Part shown: positions 47,546 to 57,113 of the stretch, in pieces | Position numbering within the stretch: position 1 is the first letter of the stretch | How the letters are laid out: every line of letters starts with the position of its first letter | Assembly (NCBI GenBank): GCA_016208165.1 | Contig: JACQYL010000036.1 | Location: 12,035 to 76,034 of the forward strand | Direction of reading: 5' to 3' | Length of the DNA: 64,000 nucleotides | From: Deltaproteobacteria bacterium | GTDB lineage: Bacteria > Desulfobacterota > Desulfarculia > JACQYL01 | Notes under the pieces: generated by a model | The model's database searches: none | Seen by the model: only the letters and a program-made list of their open reading frames with translations | Told to the model about the DNA's origin: nothing | Position numbers and translations under genes: made by a program

Positions 47546-48514
47546 TCAACGATATACCAGCCCGACGTTACGCCTCACCTTGTCCAAAGTTATCGATGCT
47601 ATGGCCCGGGCCTTGTCCGCTCCCTTGCTGAGCACCTCATGCACATAGTCCAGGTTCCGAGCCAGCTCCTCCCTTCGCTTGCGAAAGGGCTCGAAATACG
47701 CCCAGATTCTTTCCAGAAGTTCTTTCTTGACATCACTGTATTTCAGTCCCGGTGCACGGTATCGAGCTTCGAGCCGCTCCAGCTCTTCCGGGGTCGCGAA
47801 CGGACGATAGATGGCAAACAAGTTGCATGTGTCGGGATTTTTGGGTTGGTCCACCGGCGTCGAGTCTGTAACGATCCTCATGACGGTCTGCTTCAACTGG
47901 CTGCGGCCGGCGAAAAGTTCAATCGTATTCCCATAGGACTTGGACATTTTTTTGCCGTCAATGCCCGGAATCACGGCCAGATCCTCGCAGATTTCCGGCT
48001 CCGGCAGAACAAACGTTTCTCCGAACTGGAAATTGAACCGTATCGCAATGTCCCGGGTAACCTCTACATGCTGCTTCTGATCCCTGCCCACGGGTATGAC
48101 ATTGGCCTGATACAGCAGGATGTCGGCCGCCATCAAGACGGGATAGGCGAACAGCCCGTGGTTGGGAATCAGTCCCTTGGCAACCTTGTCCTTGTAGGAA
48201 TGGCAGCGTTCGAGAAGCCCCATGGGAGTGATGGTCGAAAGGATCCACGTGAGTTCGGTCACTTCGGGCACATCCGATTGCACCCAGAACACGCACCGAT
48301 CCGGGTCCAGGCCCAGCGCCAGGAAATCCAAAGCCGCCGCCAGGGTACCCTCCCGTAGGGTCTTCGCCTCTGAAACCGAGGTCATGGCATGGTAGTTAAC
48401 AATAAAAATAAACGTTTCGTGCTTCGTGTGATAATCGAGCATGGGTTTCATCATACCGAAATAATTACCGATATGCAGATTTCCCGAAGGTTGGATTCCG
48501 GACAGTACGCGCAT
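47546..48514 (-). CDS. trpS: tryptophanyl-tRNA synthetase
   Basis: A 322-residue class I aminoacyl-tRNA synthetase that charges tRNA-Trp. The ATP-binding motifs are PSGNLHIGNY (HIGH type) at residues 8-17 and KMSKSYGN near residue 192. GRDQKQHVEVTRDIA and the length are typical of the bacterial enzyme. The ATG at 48514 is the only plausible start. fabH follows on the same strand. Confidence 0.96.
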   Translation of the reverse strand: MRVLSGIQPSGNLHIGNYFGMMKPMLDYHTKHETFIFIVNYHAMTSVSEAKTLREGTLAAALDFLALGLDPDRCVFWVQSDVPEVTELTWILSTITPMGLLERCHSYKDKVAKGLIPNHGLFAYPVLMAADILLYQANVIPVGRDQKQHVEVTRDIAIRFNFQFGETFVLPEPEICEDLAVIPGIDGKKMSKSYGNTIELFAGRSQLKQTVMRIVTDSTPVDQPKNPDTCNLFAIYRPFATPEELERLEARYRAPGLKYSDVKKELLERIWAYFEPFRKRREELARNLDYVHEVLSKGADKARAIASITLDKVRRNVGLVYR

Positions 48515-48903
48515 GTATTCTTCCCTTGGTCCTGGTGTGTCTACGCTCGAGGCGCTGTTATTGGAATCAGTAATGAAAATAGACTATATTCGTGCCTGGC
48601 TGGAGTCAAATGCCTTATGCCAAAAAGTACCCTCTGGGGTGAGATTGGGATACACCAGGGGACCTTGAATTGGCAAGACAAAATCGTGTAATCTGGTTGG
48701 TGGATTCGGTTCCGAAGGGCGAAAAAGTCCTGTCTTCCGTGCTTTCGGATTCCGAGTTCCGGCCCCCGGGACCGAGAACGCCGCCTCGCTGCTCCGGCTC
48801 GTGTCTGGTCGAGCGTGGCGGGACCGCGGCTCCCCCGGTGCAATAAACGTTCAATCGGCCGACGGCGCGCTCGTCATTTCGGCCACGATCGGAAGCTTTT
48901 TTA
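48515..48903. other. intergenic region between divergent trpS and recN
   Basis: About 390 bases. No T-box or other RNA leader is recognised, and no small gene has a credible start. Confidence 0.4.
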
Positions 48904-50601
48904 TTGCTCTCACACCTTTCCATACAGAACTTCGCCATCATTGACGCCCTGGAACTTTCGTTCTTTCCCGGCCTCAATGTGATCACCGGCGAGACCGGGG
49001 CCGGAAAGTCCATCATTCTAAACGCCGGGCATCTTCTACTTGGGGAACGGCCGTCTTCGGACCTGATACGTACGGGAGAGAAGTCGTTACGAGTGGAGGC
49101 TCTGTTTTCCCTGCCGGCGACGATACAGCAATCGACGGGCCCGGATCTCAGGAACGAGGATGAAGAGACCGAACTCGCGGTCAGTCGAGTGATCTATCAG
49201 GAGGGACCCAACAAGGTCTTTCTCAACGGGAGGCTGGCCACTGTGGCTATGTTGCAGGACCGGGTCCCCCGATTGATGAGCATCGTCGGACAACACGACC
49301 ATCAGATCCTGCTTCATCGCGACGCCCACTTGGATATACTGGACGAGTACGGGGGATTGGCGAGTTCGAGGCAGCGCGTTGAAGGGCTCTTCCTCCGGCT
49401 GGGAAACCTGCACCAGCAAAAGCACCTTTTCTTGCGAAATCGCAGTCGGTTGGCCGAACAGAGAGAATTGCTGGAGTTCCAACTCAACGAGTTGGAATCC
49501 GCCCGCCCGACTCCTGAGGAAGACGTTCAGTTACTCGAGGAACGGGAGCGGCTCCGTCATGCGCGCACGCTTTACGAGCAAGCCCAGGGCAGCTATCACC
49601 TCTTGTACGACCGCGAAGACGCCCTGCTATCCTCCCTGGGCGCGATCGAATCGGGCTTGGCGCAAATGGCGAATGTGGACTCCTCTCTCCGAGCCACCAA
49701 AGAGCGGCTTCACAGCGCGATCATGGAACTGGAAGATGTGGCGCTGACGCTTAGGGATTACGCGGAAGGCATCGTATTCGATCCGGCTCGTATCGAGGTG
49801 GTGGAAGATCGTCTGTCCCGATTGGAGCGCTTGAAGAAGAAATACGGCCCGACACTCTCAGAGGTTTTCAGCCGAATGGAGGAAACCAGAAAGACGTTGA
49901 ACGCCCTCCGGGACGATAACAGCAGCGGGACTCAACTGGACGTTCAAATCCGAAACACGGAAGAAGAACTGGCGAAGGAGGCGTTGGCGTTGTCCGACGT
50001 TCGAAAGCACAAAGCCGAGACGTTGGCCCGCGATGTTCGGGGCGAATTGAGTTCTCTCAGTATGCCCGGCATGGTCTTTCGCGTAGAGTTCGGCCGTATT
50101 CCTTCTTCTCAGAAAGGGGTCCTATCCTGTGGCGACCTGGTCTTCGGGCCATACGGCGTGGATGACGTCGAATTCATCATGGCGGCCAACCCGGGCGAGG
50201 ATCTGCGACCGCTCAGCAGGATTGCATCGGGCGGCGAGCTCTCCCGGATACTTCTGTCCATTAAGCGCATTCTGGCGGGGACGGCTTCCGTCGAAACGCT
50301 GATCTTCGACGAAGTGGACGCGGGCATTGGTGGAACCATCGCCGAAACCCTGGGGAAGAAGCTCAAAGAGATCTCACGGTTTCATCAGGTGTTGTGCGTC
50401 ACCCACCTCCCACAAATTGCCTGCTTCGCAGATCATCATTATAAAGTATTCAAAGAAGTCCTGGAAGGTCGGACGGTTACGAGGGTGGTGAGACTCGGTC
50501 CGGAGGAAAGGATCGCCGAAATCGCGCGCATGTTGGGCGGCAAGGAAGGTGACGACGCGGCCGTTGCCTACGCCTGCAAGATGATCGAACGTCTGAGCTG
50601 A
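48904..50601 (+). CDS. recN: DNA repair protein RecN
   Basis: A 565-residue SMC-like ATPase for double-strand break repair. The N-terminus IQNFAIIDALELSF leads to the Walker A GETGAGKSII. A long coiled-coil region covers about residues 150-360. The signature RIASGGELSRILLSIK, the Walker B TLIFDEVDAGIGG and the switch His in VTHLPQIA close the C-terminal lobe. The start is a TTG, fixed by the conserved MLSHLSIQNFAI N-terminus; the ribosome binding site is weak. Confidence 0.95.
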   Translation: MLSHLSIQNFAIIDALELSFFPGLNVITGETGAGKSIILNAGHLLLGERPSSDLIRTGEKSLRVEALFSLPATIQQSTGPDLRNEDEETELAVSRVIYQEGPNKVFLNGRLATVAMLQDRVPRLMSIVGQHDHQILLHRDAHLDILDEYGGLASSRQRVEGLFLRLGNLHQQKHLFLRNRSRLAEQRELLEFQLNELESARPTPEEDVQLLEERERLRHARTLYEQAQGSYHLLYDREDALLSSLGAIESGLAQMANVDSSLRATKERLHSAIMELEDVALTLRDYAEGIVFDPARIEVVEDRLSRLERLKKKYGPTLSEVFSRMEETRKTLNALRDDNSSGTQLDVQIRNTEEELAKEALALSDVRKHKAETLARDVRGELSSLSMPGMVFRVEFGRIPSSQKGVLSCGDLVFGPYGVDDVEFIMAANPGEDLRPLSRIASGGELSRILLSIKRILAGTASVETLIFDEVDAGIGGTIAETLGKKLKEISRFHQVLCVTHLPQIACFADHHYKVFKEVLEGRTVTRVVRLGPEERIAEIARMLGGKEGDDAAVAYACKMIERLS

Positions 50602-50647
50602 TCCTCTGAACCGAGCCGGTGCTCTTTGCATCGGGTGAGACGCCGGC

Positions 50648-51550
50648 CTATTCCGGCAGGCCCACGGAATCCCCGGGCTGCACCTCGACCTGATCCAAGG
50701 CTTCCGCCTGGCAGAAGTGTTCATCGCACGCGGTCAGGCGGACTTTTCCAACAGGCTTGCCCGGCATGAGGAACGTTTGCCCCAGATAGTTGGTCAATGG
50801 GGCGCCCGCGCGTAAGACGTCCAGGACCGCTCCACCGGCCAGCCCTACGTCTTTGCCGGAACTGATTTCAATGGCGCCGTCCTGGACCCTGACCACAAAC
50901 GCCCTCCAATGCTGATCTTCGAGAGCATCCAAAACCTCCTCCGCCAAATCCTCAAGTGTATCGTCCAAAAGACCGGGCGGTGGCGTCAGGTTCTCTTTCA
51001 GGTAATCGCCCAAATTCTGGAATCGAGGATCAATCTTTACGGTCGAGGCGCCTTTGCCCTGAAAAAGCACGGTCCCCGTTTCGGTATCGATGAGCTGGAT
51101 TTGAAGGAGAAGTCTGATGGTGGGAATCTCGTCACGGAACCCATAAACACCGAACTTTTCCAGATTGTAGGTCAATTCGGAAATGCTGCTCTTCAAGAAG
51201 GCGCTCACGCCCCATTTCCTGCCAAAGGCCATTATGGATTCAATGCTTTCCGACACGTTTTCTCCGGCGGACAATACGGCCAGAGAGTCGGGGTCCATCA
51301 CCTTGAGCCACGGATCCTTCTGAATGATTTCCGTCATTTTGGCGCCCAGCGAGCCCACATACAGGTCCATTCCGTCGGAGCGGAAATAGGTTCTGTTGGC
51401 TACGCTCTCGACGGCGATCTTTTTCAGATAGATGCTTTCCGGGTCGCTCACCCAGTCTTTGGCCTTTTCCACCGTCGAACAACCCGTGAAACAGACGATC
51501 ACCCATGCACCCAGAAACAGACACAATCTCACGTTGCTGCGAAACGACAT
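50648..51550 (-). CDS. lipoprotein, CsgG/FlgT-like
   Basis: A 300-residue exported lipoprotein with the lipobox CFTGC near residue 24. The middle region (IYLKKIAVESVANRTYF..MTEIIQKDPWLKVMDPDSLAVLSAG) resembles the CsgG/TolB-like periplasmic fold, and the C-terminus (about 215-300: VVRVQDGAIEISSGKDVGLAGGAVLDVLRAG) resembles the FlgT C-terminal domain. It is likely an outer-membrane-attached accessory protein; no flagellar or curli genes are nearby, so the system it serves is unknown. It follows acyP after 15 bases and is probably co-transcribed. Confidence 0.72.
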   Translation of the reverse strand: MSFRSNVRLCLFLGAWVIVCFTGCSTVEKAKDWVSDPESIYLKKIAVESVANRTYFRSDGMDLYVGSLGAKMTEIIQKDPWLKVMDPDSLAVLSAGENVSESIESIMAFGRKWGVSAFLKSSISELTYNLEKFGVYGFRDEIPTIRLLLQIQLIDTETGTVLFQGKGASTVKIDPRFQNLGDYLKENLTPPPGLLDDTLEDLAEEVLDALEDQHWRAFVVRVQDGAIEISSGKDVGLAGGAVLDVLRAGAPLTNYLGQTFLMPGKPVGKVRLTACDEHFCQAEALDQVEVQPGDSVGLPE

Positions 51551-51565
51551 CGCTGCTCCACCGGC

Positions 51566-51847
51566 TCAATAAGTAACCTTAAAATGATCAAATTCCCCGG
51601 CATAGGGTTCCCATTTTACTTCCACCCCGGTCACCCGAGCGGTCGGGGGTCCGCCAACCCGGCACCACTCGATCAGCCGCTCCACGGATCCCCGATCACC
51701 CTCCACCAAAGCTTCCACGTCTCCGTCGCGTCTGTTTCGGACCCACCCGGACACACCCAAACGCTGTGCTTCGTCGCGAGTGGAAGCCCTGAAAAAGACG
51801 CCTTGAACAAAGCCCCGGATCAGCAATCTGGCGCGCACCTTTTCCAT
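51566..51847 (-). CDS. acyP: acylphosphatase
   Basis: A 93-residue acylphosphatase that hydrolyses acyl phosphates. [23 protein letters not shown] contains the phosphate-binding loop with the catalytic Arg, and [21 protein letters not shown] holds the catalytic Asn. The start at 51847 (MEKVRA) gives the usual length and follows AAGGA; the frame is open to 51889. A lipoprotein gene follows on the same strand. Confidence 0.92.
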   Translation of the reverse strand: MEKVRARLLIRGFVQGVFFRASTRDEAQRLGVSGWVRNRRDGDVEALVEGDRGSVERLIEWCRVGGPPTARVTGVEVKWEPYAGEFDHFKVTY

Positions 51848-52011
51848 GAAACGTCCCGATTCCTTACCGCTAAAATCGAGTTCCTGCAAACGGTACTCGG
51901 ACGAGTCCCTTGAACACGACGGACCACCTCAGGCTCCTTCATTCTCGATCATGGCCTGCCGGATGGACTTTCCCACGCGGGATCTTATCAACTTATGGAC
52001 GCCGGTTCAAT

Positions 52012-52743
52012 TCAGTCTTGCGCGGACGCACACGCCTGCAAGGCCACATCCAGCGCCAATGCCCTCGAACGATGAAACCGCTCGTCCGAGAAGCCGTGTT
52101 TCCATTCGCCCGTGAACAGTTCATCGGAAACCACCAGGAGCCCCACCACCATTACCTTTCGAAAGAATGCGACCTTATACAGGGCGGACAACTCCATTTC
52201 TACGGCTACAGCGCCTCTCTTTCTCATAGCAGCCACCTTTTCCCGGGTTTCCCGATAAGGGGCATCCGTGCTCCACACAACTTCTTCCCGCAGTTTCAAC
52301 GAATTCATATTTGCCGACCGGACCAGATCGGAGGCGAGTTGCCTCCCAGCCTCAATCTTGACCCCTTTCAACGGGTAGTGCCGTGAAGTCCCCTCGTCGC
52401 TGATCGCACTTCGAGCCAGGATCACGTCCCCGATCCGGACGTCTTCTCTGATCGATCCGCACCATCCTAAACAAAGGATTCGTCTGCACTTCATAGCCGC
52501 AATGTTTTCCAGCAGCATCGCTCCCTGCGGCGCCCCGAGGAAGGGTCCGGCCAGAGCGATGGGAACATCCCGGTATTCCGTCTTGTGGACTTCCATGAAG
52601 TTGAACAATGTTCTCACACGGGAGGAATTCAGCTTCTGCAGACACTCTCGAAAATCCAGAGGAACCGGCATCATGAGACCGTTGGGGGGCAAAACGACGT
52701 TGCGACGGCCCGACGTAGCTCGAACGATCGAAGTATCTTGCAT
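52012..52743 (-). CDS. nucleoside phosphorylase (PNP/UDP family)
   Basis: A 243-residue protein of the PNP_UDP_1 family, which cleaves nucleosides with phosphate. GPFLGAPQGAMLLENIAAMKCRRILCLGWCGSIREDVRIGDVIL holds the phosphate-site region, and AVEMELSALYKVAFFRKVMVVGLLVVSDELF holds the conserved Glu that binds ribose. The start at 52743 is chosen because AAAGGA precedes it and the fold begins there; upstream residues to 52866 look non-coding. Whether it prefers purines, uridine or methylthioadenosine is not clear. Confidence 0.82.
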   Translation of the reverse strand: MQDTSIVRATSGRRNVVLPPNGLMMPVPLDFRECLQKLNSSRVRTLFNFMEVHKTEYRDVPIALAGPFLGAPQGAMLLENIAAMKCRRILCLGWCGSIREDVRIGDVILARSAISDEGTSRHYPLKGVKIEAGRQLASDLVRSANMNSLKLREEVVWSTDAPYRETREKVAAMRKRGAVAVEMELSALYKVAFFRKVMVVGLLVVSDELFTGEWKHGFSDERFHRSRALALDVALQACASAQD

Positions 52744-53229
52744 GGCTGCACGGAATTCCTTTGAGGTATGGGACTGGAGCTGTTTCCTAACACAGCTCCT
52801 CTGCATTCTGCAAGCGTATGTTTTTGAACGGGGCTCTTCAAAACCGGGCACCGTTTGGACGACCATCTACCCTCACCCCGGGCGTTTATCGAAAAACGGT
52901 TTCACTGGTATGCTTCAGGGCTCATCTTCTTAGATTCGCCCGACAAACCAGGAATCGGATTGAGTCCGTCGTCCTCTGCTGAAGCGTGTCGAACGCCGTC
53001 GGCGAATGTCTTCATTCGGACTTCCGATAGTTCTTCGGATGTATAAGGGATTTCTGCAAGATCACGAAAAAACTGGTATACTATGGCTGCCTTACATGAA
53101 ACCCTCAGGTGCGAAGTAGAAAGCAAAATGATATGATTTCCCTATATTCCTGATTGACCGTACCGCATTTTTCGGATATAGTGTTATATTCCATTTAGTA
53201 TAAACAGATCAAGGACATAAGACGAATTC
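52744..53229. other. intergenic region between the phosphorylase gene and mlaE
   Basis: About 490 bases, becoming AT-rich towards mlaE. It contains the mla promoter at 53154-53182. Nothing else is recognised. Confidence 0.4.
53154..53182 (+). promoter_or_regulatory. predicted sigma-70 promoter of the mla operon
   Basis: TTGACC (53154-53159), a 17-base spacer and TATAGT (53177-53182), 47 bases before the mlaE start codon. Confidence 0.6.
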
Positions 53230-54018
53230 ATGTTTTCGCTTTTGGAGAAATTGGGTAGATGGTTGATCTTCGAGATCAATCACGTGGGCAGGTCGGGCAT
53301 TTTCCTGTCCTACGCGTTTCTGGGACTGTTCAAGCCGCCCTACAGGGTCTATCCTTTTCTCAAACAAATATACATTATCGGATCCCAGTCGATTTTTGTC
53401 ATCTTTTTCACCGCGCTGTTTACCGGGATGGTACTGGGGCTGCAGGGCTTCTATACGCTGAGTAAATTCGGGTCGGAGGGACTGCTGGGCTCCGCGGTGG
53501 CGTTGAGCCTGATCCGCGAGCTCGGACCCGTATTGACGGCGCTGATGGTCACGGCTCGAGCCGGGTCCGCCATGTGCGCCGAAATCGGCATTATGCGGAT
53601 TTCCGAACAGATTGACGCGCTCGAGTGCATGGCAATAGACCCCTTCCGTTACCTTATTGCACCCAAGCTCCTGGCCGGAATCCTCTCTGTGCCCCTTCTG
53701 AATTTCATCTTCAACGTGGTAGGCATTTTGGGAGGCTACCTGGTTGGAGTCAAGTTGCTCGGAGTGGAAGCCGGATCCTATTGGAACGGCATGGAGACCA
53801 GCGTCGTTTGGGAAGACATCAGCATGGGGCTTGTCAAATCCTTGGTCTTCGGTCTCGTCATCATCTGGGTTTGCACTTCTCGAGGTTTTTTCGTCCACTT
53901 GGACCGAACGGGCGGATTTGGCGCTGAAGGGGTCAGCCGGTCGACAACGGTTGCCGTGGTTCAATCGTCCGTCTCCGTGCTTCTCTGGGACTACTTATTG
54001 ACAGCCGTATTATTGTAG
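53230..54018 (+). CDS. mlaE: phospholipid ABC transporter permease
   Basis: A 262-residue MlaE/YrbE family permease with about five hydrophobic segments. The family core SLIRELGPVLTALMVTARAGSAMCAEIGIMRISEQIDALE (about residues 95-135) is intact. In the Mla system the permease works with the MlaF ATPase and the MlaD ring to move phospholipids between inner and outer membrane. mlaD follows after 90 bases, but no mlaF lies between them or nearby. AAGGA precedes the ATG. Confidence 0.93.
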   Translation: MFSLLEKLGRWLIFEINHVGRSGIFLSYAFLGLFKPPYRVYPFLKQIYIIGSQSIFVIFFTALFTGMVLGLQGFYTLSKFGSEGLLGSAVALSLIRELGPVLTALMVTARAGSAMCAEIGIMRISEQIDALECMAIDPFRYLIAPKLLAGILSVPLLNFIFNVVGILGGYLVGVKLLGVEAGSYWNGMETSVVWEDISMGLVKSLVFGLVIIWVCTSRGFFVHLDRTGGFGAEGVSRSTTVAVVQSSVSVLLWDYLLTAVLL

Positions 54019-54108
54019 GACCGCTACGAGAACATCTCGGACGTTCAGCGGATCGCTCACCAGCCGACAGTACCATACGTGCTGTGTACCTACTGCGAGG
54101 AATGACGG

Positions 54109-54555
54109 ATGAGGAAGTTCAATGTTGAAACGGCCGTTGGCACGTTTGTTGTAGCTGGATTTCTTTGCTTTGCCTATCTTGCCATCAAACTGGGAGATGT
54201 CCATGTTTTTGGCAGAGAAGGGTACCATGTGACGGCTCGATTTTCCAGCGTCTCGGGACTCAAACAGGGAGCCCGAGTGGAAATAGCCGGCGTGGTCATC
54301 GGCAAGGTAACCAGTATCCGACTGGCCGACTACCAAGCGAAAGTCGATCTGCAAATCGAACCGGACGTTACCCTCCGGGGGGATGCCATTGCCTCTATTC
54401 GCACTCAGGGCATCATCGGAGACAAATTTGTGAAGATTTCACCCGGCGGTGCGGATGAAGAGATCAAAGACGGAGGCGAGATCCTGGATACCGAGGGCGC
54501 CATTAGCCTGGAAGAGCTCATCAGCAAATATATTTTTGAAAGCAAAAACAAATAG
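54109..54555 (+). CDS. mlaD: MlaD-like MCE domain protein
   Basis: A 148-residue protein with a single N-terminal transmembrane helix (residues about 9-25) and one MCE domain (VTARFSSVSGLKQGARVEIAGVVIGKVTSIRL). GIIGDKFVKISPGG is typical of MlaD. It should form a periplasmic hexameric ring bound to the MlaE complex. The domain is the only one present, as in Escherichia coli MlaD. It lies between mlaE and a TolC-like gene. Confidence 0.92.
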   Translation: MRKFNVETAVGTFVVAGFLCFAYLAIKLGDVHVFGREGYHVTARFSSVSGLKQGARVEIAGVVIGKVTSIRLADYQAKVDLQIEPDVTLRGDAIASIRTQGIIGDKFVKISPGGADEEIKDGGEILDTEGAISLEELISKYIFESKNK

Positions 54556-54566
54556 AAGTATTCAAC

Positions 54567-55958
54567 ATGGAGGGGAACATGAAACCTCGCCGCTTCTTTC
54601 TCTTTTTGGCGATCGGCGCCGTCGCATTTCTGACATGCATTCTGTCCGATGCCCGGGCCACGGAAACAGAGAAAAAGTTCACGCTCGATGAATGCGTTGA
54701 AATGGCGCTGAAATTCAGTCCTGAAATCAAAGAGACCAACCAGGATGTCGAAATTGCCCGCACCCGTCTCGACGAGGCGAAGGCCTATTTCTGGCCCCAA
54801 CTAGAAGCTCTGGGACTGGCGGCGCCCGTATCCGACGCCAAGGGAAATCAGGTCGAATCCAGTTACAGCAGCGATCGAATTCAGGGCATCGGCCCCTTTG
54901 GAAGCATCGACGTGAGTTTGGTCCAACCTCTCTATACGTTTGGAAAATTGTCATCTGCAAAGGAGGCGGCCACGCACGGGATCAAAGTGGATGAGTCCCG
55001 GGTCCAACAAAAAGCCACGGACGTTGCGCTTCAAGTGAAGCAGTTTTACCATGGTATTGCTTTTGCCAATGACGGCGAGAAGCTGGTCAACGAGATAGAT
55101 ACGTACCTCGAAAGCGCTCTGAAAAGAACCCGAAAACTTCTGGAAGCCGAATCCGAGCACGCCACTCAGTTGGATCTGGACAAACTCGAAGCCTTCAAGG
55201 GCGTAGTCGAAAAGTATAGAAACAAAGCCGTAAAATCGAAGATCCTCGCTAAGGAAGCGCTTCGAGCGTATATGGGACTTCCCAGAGGAACAGAGATGGC
55301 CATTGTCGATGAAACGCTCGTGCCCATTGACGTGGACGTTCAAGAACTCGAACACTATATCCAGGAAAGCCAAACACTGCGCCCGGAGATCACCCAGCTG
55401 AAGGAAGGTCTCGCCGCCAAGGAAGCGCTGGTGGACGTGGCTGCCGCCGACTACTTCCCCACCCTTTTCGTCGGGGCCTTTTACTCCTACGCGTATGCGC
55501 CCGACCGCGACCGGGTCACCAATCCATGGATTTACGACTATGCCAACCACCAGGCGGGAGGCGTCGGAGTGGGGCTCAAATGGTCCCTCAATTTCGGTAT
55601 TACCACGGCCAAAGTCGATCGGAGCAAGGCGGAGGTCCTCAAGCTGAAAAAGACACAGGATTTCGCTGAAACCGGGATCCCCCTTCAGGTGGAGCAGAGT
55701 TATCGCGATTTGATCGAGGCGCGAAAAAACATCGATGCCTTGGAAACGGCTCAGAAGGCGGCTCGGAAATGGATGGTCGGCGCCTCGTCCAACTATGATC
55801 TGGGCATAGGCACATCCAAAGACCTGGCGGACGCGGTAGTGGCTTACGGCACCATTAAAATGGACTATCTGACGTCCGTATACAACTTCAACATGGGATA
55901 CGCCAACCTGGCTCAGGCATCCGGAACGAGCGTCTTGGAAGTGTCCAACAAGTACTAG
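54567..55958 (+). CDS. TolC family outer-membrane efflux protein
   Basis: A 463-residue protein with a signal peptide (residues 1-30, ending DARAT) and two OEP repeats (about 35-240 and 260-455) made of long amphipathic helices and short strands, as in TolC. KFTLDECVEMALKFSPEIKETN begins the first repeat. It lies 11 bases after mlaD, so it is co-transcribed with the lipid-transport genes. TolC-like proteins within Mla-type operons may supply an outer-membrane conduit. The specific partner is unknown. Confidence 0.9.
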   Translation: MEGNMKPRRFFLFLAIGAVAFLTCILSDARATETEKKFTLDECVEMALKFSPEIKETNQDVEIARTRLDEAKAYFWPQLEALGLAAPVSDAKGNQVESSYSSDRIQGIGPFGSIDVSLVQPLYTFGKLSSAKEAATHGIKVDESRVQQKATDVALQVKQFYHGIAFANDGEKLVNEIDTYLESALKRTRKLLEAESEHATQLDLDKLEAFKGVVEKYRNKAVKSKILAKEALRAYMGLPRGTEMAIVDETLVPIDVDVQELEHYIQESQTLRPEITQLKEGLAAKEALVDVAAADYFPTLFVGAFYSYAYAPDRDRVTNPWIYDYANHQAGGVGVGLKWSLNFGITTAKVDRSKAEVLKLKKTQDFAETGIPLQVEQSYRDLIEARKNIDALETAQKAARKWMVGASSNYDLGIGTSKDLADAVVAYGTIKMDYLTSVYNFNMGYANLAQASGTSVLEVSNKY

Positions 55959-56293
55959 CACCGGATGACGTATGTTTATTTAGCGTCGGTCCATGGGTGT
56001 TCGGGTGATCCTGTGTTGTCCCCAAGATTCGTCCGATCAACCCAAAACGATGCTCCGGCGCCCGTAGGATCCGGAGCGTTGTGAGGGAGACCTTCTAAGA
56101 TCTGCTTCACTACATCCGAGTGATGACTGTTGGTGCAGCCGGGCCTTTTTTCGGCCGCCGGCGAACAGAGTTTACGGCTTACAGCCGCAAGAGCGCGGGA
56201 CAGCTTGATTGCCGGCCCATGTGAGTCAGGCAAATCCCGCGGCGTCCCGAAAACGAAAGCCTCATGGCCATGGCCCAGTTTGAAGGAGGAAGC
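55959..56293. other. intergenic region between the TolC-like gene and mlaC
   Basis: About 335 bases. No coding or RNA feature is supported. A separate promoter for mlaC is possible but no strong match was found. Confidence 0.35.
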
Positions 56294-56932
56294 ATGAGTC
56301 GACAAGCAATGCGAGCGGTGGGTTTCTTTTTTCTATGCATATGGCTGGCGGGTGTGGTGTCCGCTGCCGATCCCGCGGCCGAAGCGATGAAGCAGCTAAA
56401 GACCTCCATCGACCGGGTTCTGGAGGTGTTGAACGACAAGGAATTGGCCAAACCGGAACATGAGGCCGATCGGCGAAAGAGCATCACCGAAATCATTAAA
56501 TCCCGGTTCGATTTCGAAGAGATGGCCAAACGCGCCATGTCCCGGCACTGGAAGGACCAGACTCCGGAACAGGCCAAATCATTTGTGGATCTGTTCACCG
56601 AGTTGCTTTCCGCGTCCTACATAGGAAAAATCGAAGCTTATACGGATGAAAATGTGCTCTATCACGACGCAATGAAGAAAGGACCCTATATCTGGATAAA
56701 AACCACGATTAAGGGCAAGGATGTAAACGTTCCTGTCGAATACCGTATGTTTTCGAGAGACGGCGAGTGGTTCGTATACGACGTGGTCATCGAGGAAGTG
56801 AGCCTGGTGAGCACCTACCGGGATCAATTCAATCAGACCATTTCGCGGGAATCCTACGACGCGTTGGTGAAAAAACTCCAAAACAAATTGAACGAGATCG
56901 AGGCCCTCGAAAAGGCCGGAAAGCCTGCATGA
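56294..56932 (+). CDS. mlaC: periplasmic phospholipid-binding protein MlaC
   Basis: A 212-residue exported protein with a signal peptide (residues 1-24, ending GVVSA). SRFDFEEMAKRAMSRHWKDQTPEQAKSFVDLFTELLSASYIGKIEAY is the Tol_Tol_Ttg2 (MlaC) hallmark, and the C-terminal VIEEVSLVSTYRDQFNQTI fits. It ferries phospholipids across the periplasm between the outer membrane and the MlaD ring. The start at 56294 follows AAGGAGGAAGC. It lies about 2.3 kb after mlaE, with the TolC-like gene between. Confidence 0.93.
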   Translation: MSRQAMRAVGFFFLCIWLAGVVSAADPAAEAMKQLKTSIDRVLEVLNDKELAKPEHEADRRKSITEIIKSRFDFEEMAKRAMSRHWKDQTPEQAKSFVDLFTELLSASYIGKIEAYTDENVLYHDAMKKGPYIWIKTTIKGKDVNVPVEYRMFSRDGEWFVYDVVIEEVSLVSTYRDQFNQTISRESYDALVKKLQNKLNEIEALEKAGKPA

Positions 56933-57113
56933 GGTCGCCTTTTTCCCGTTAAAGCCGCACGCGGCAGGAAACGATGATCGAGCCGGGGGAGGCGGGAGTC
57001 CACCTCGGGATTCAGCCCGACGAGTTTAAGGGCATCGGGCCTCGCCCATTTCCCCGCCTTCATCCCATCGTCGAACGATACCGATTCCTTTTTTACCCGA
57101 GCATCCAAACGCC

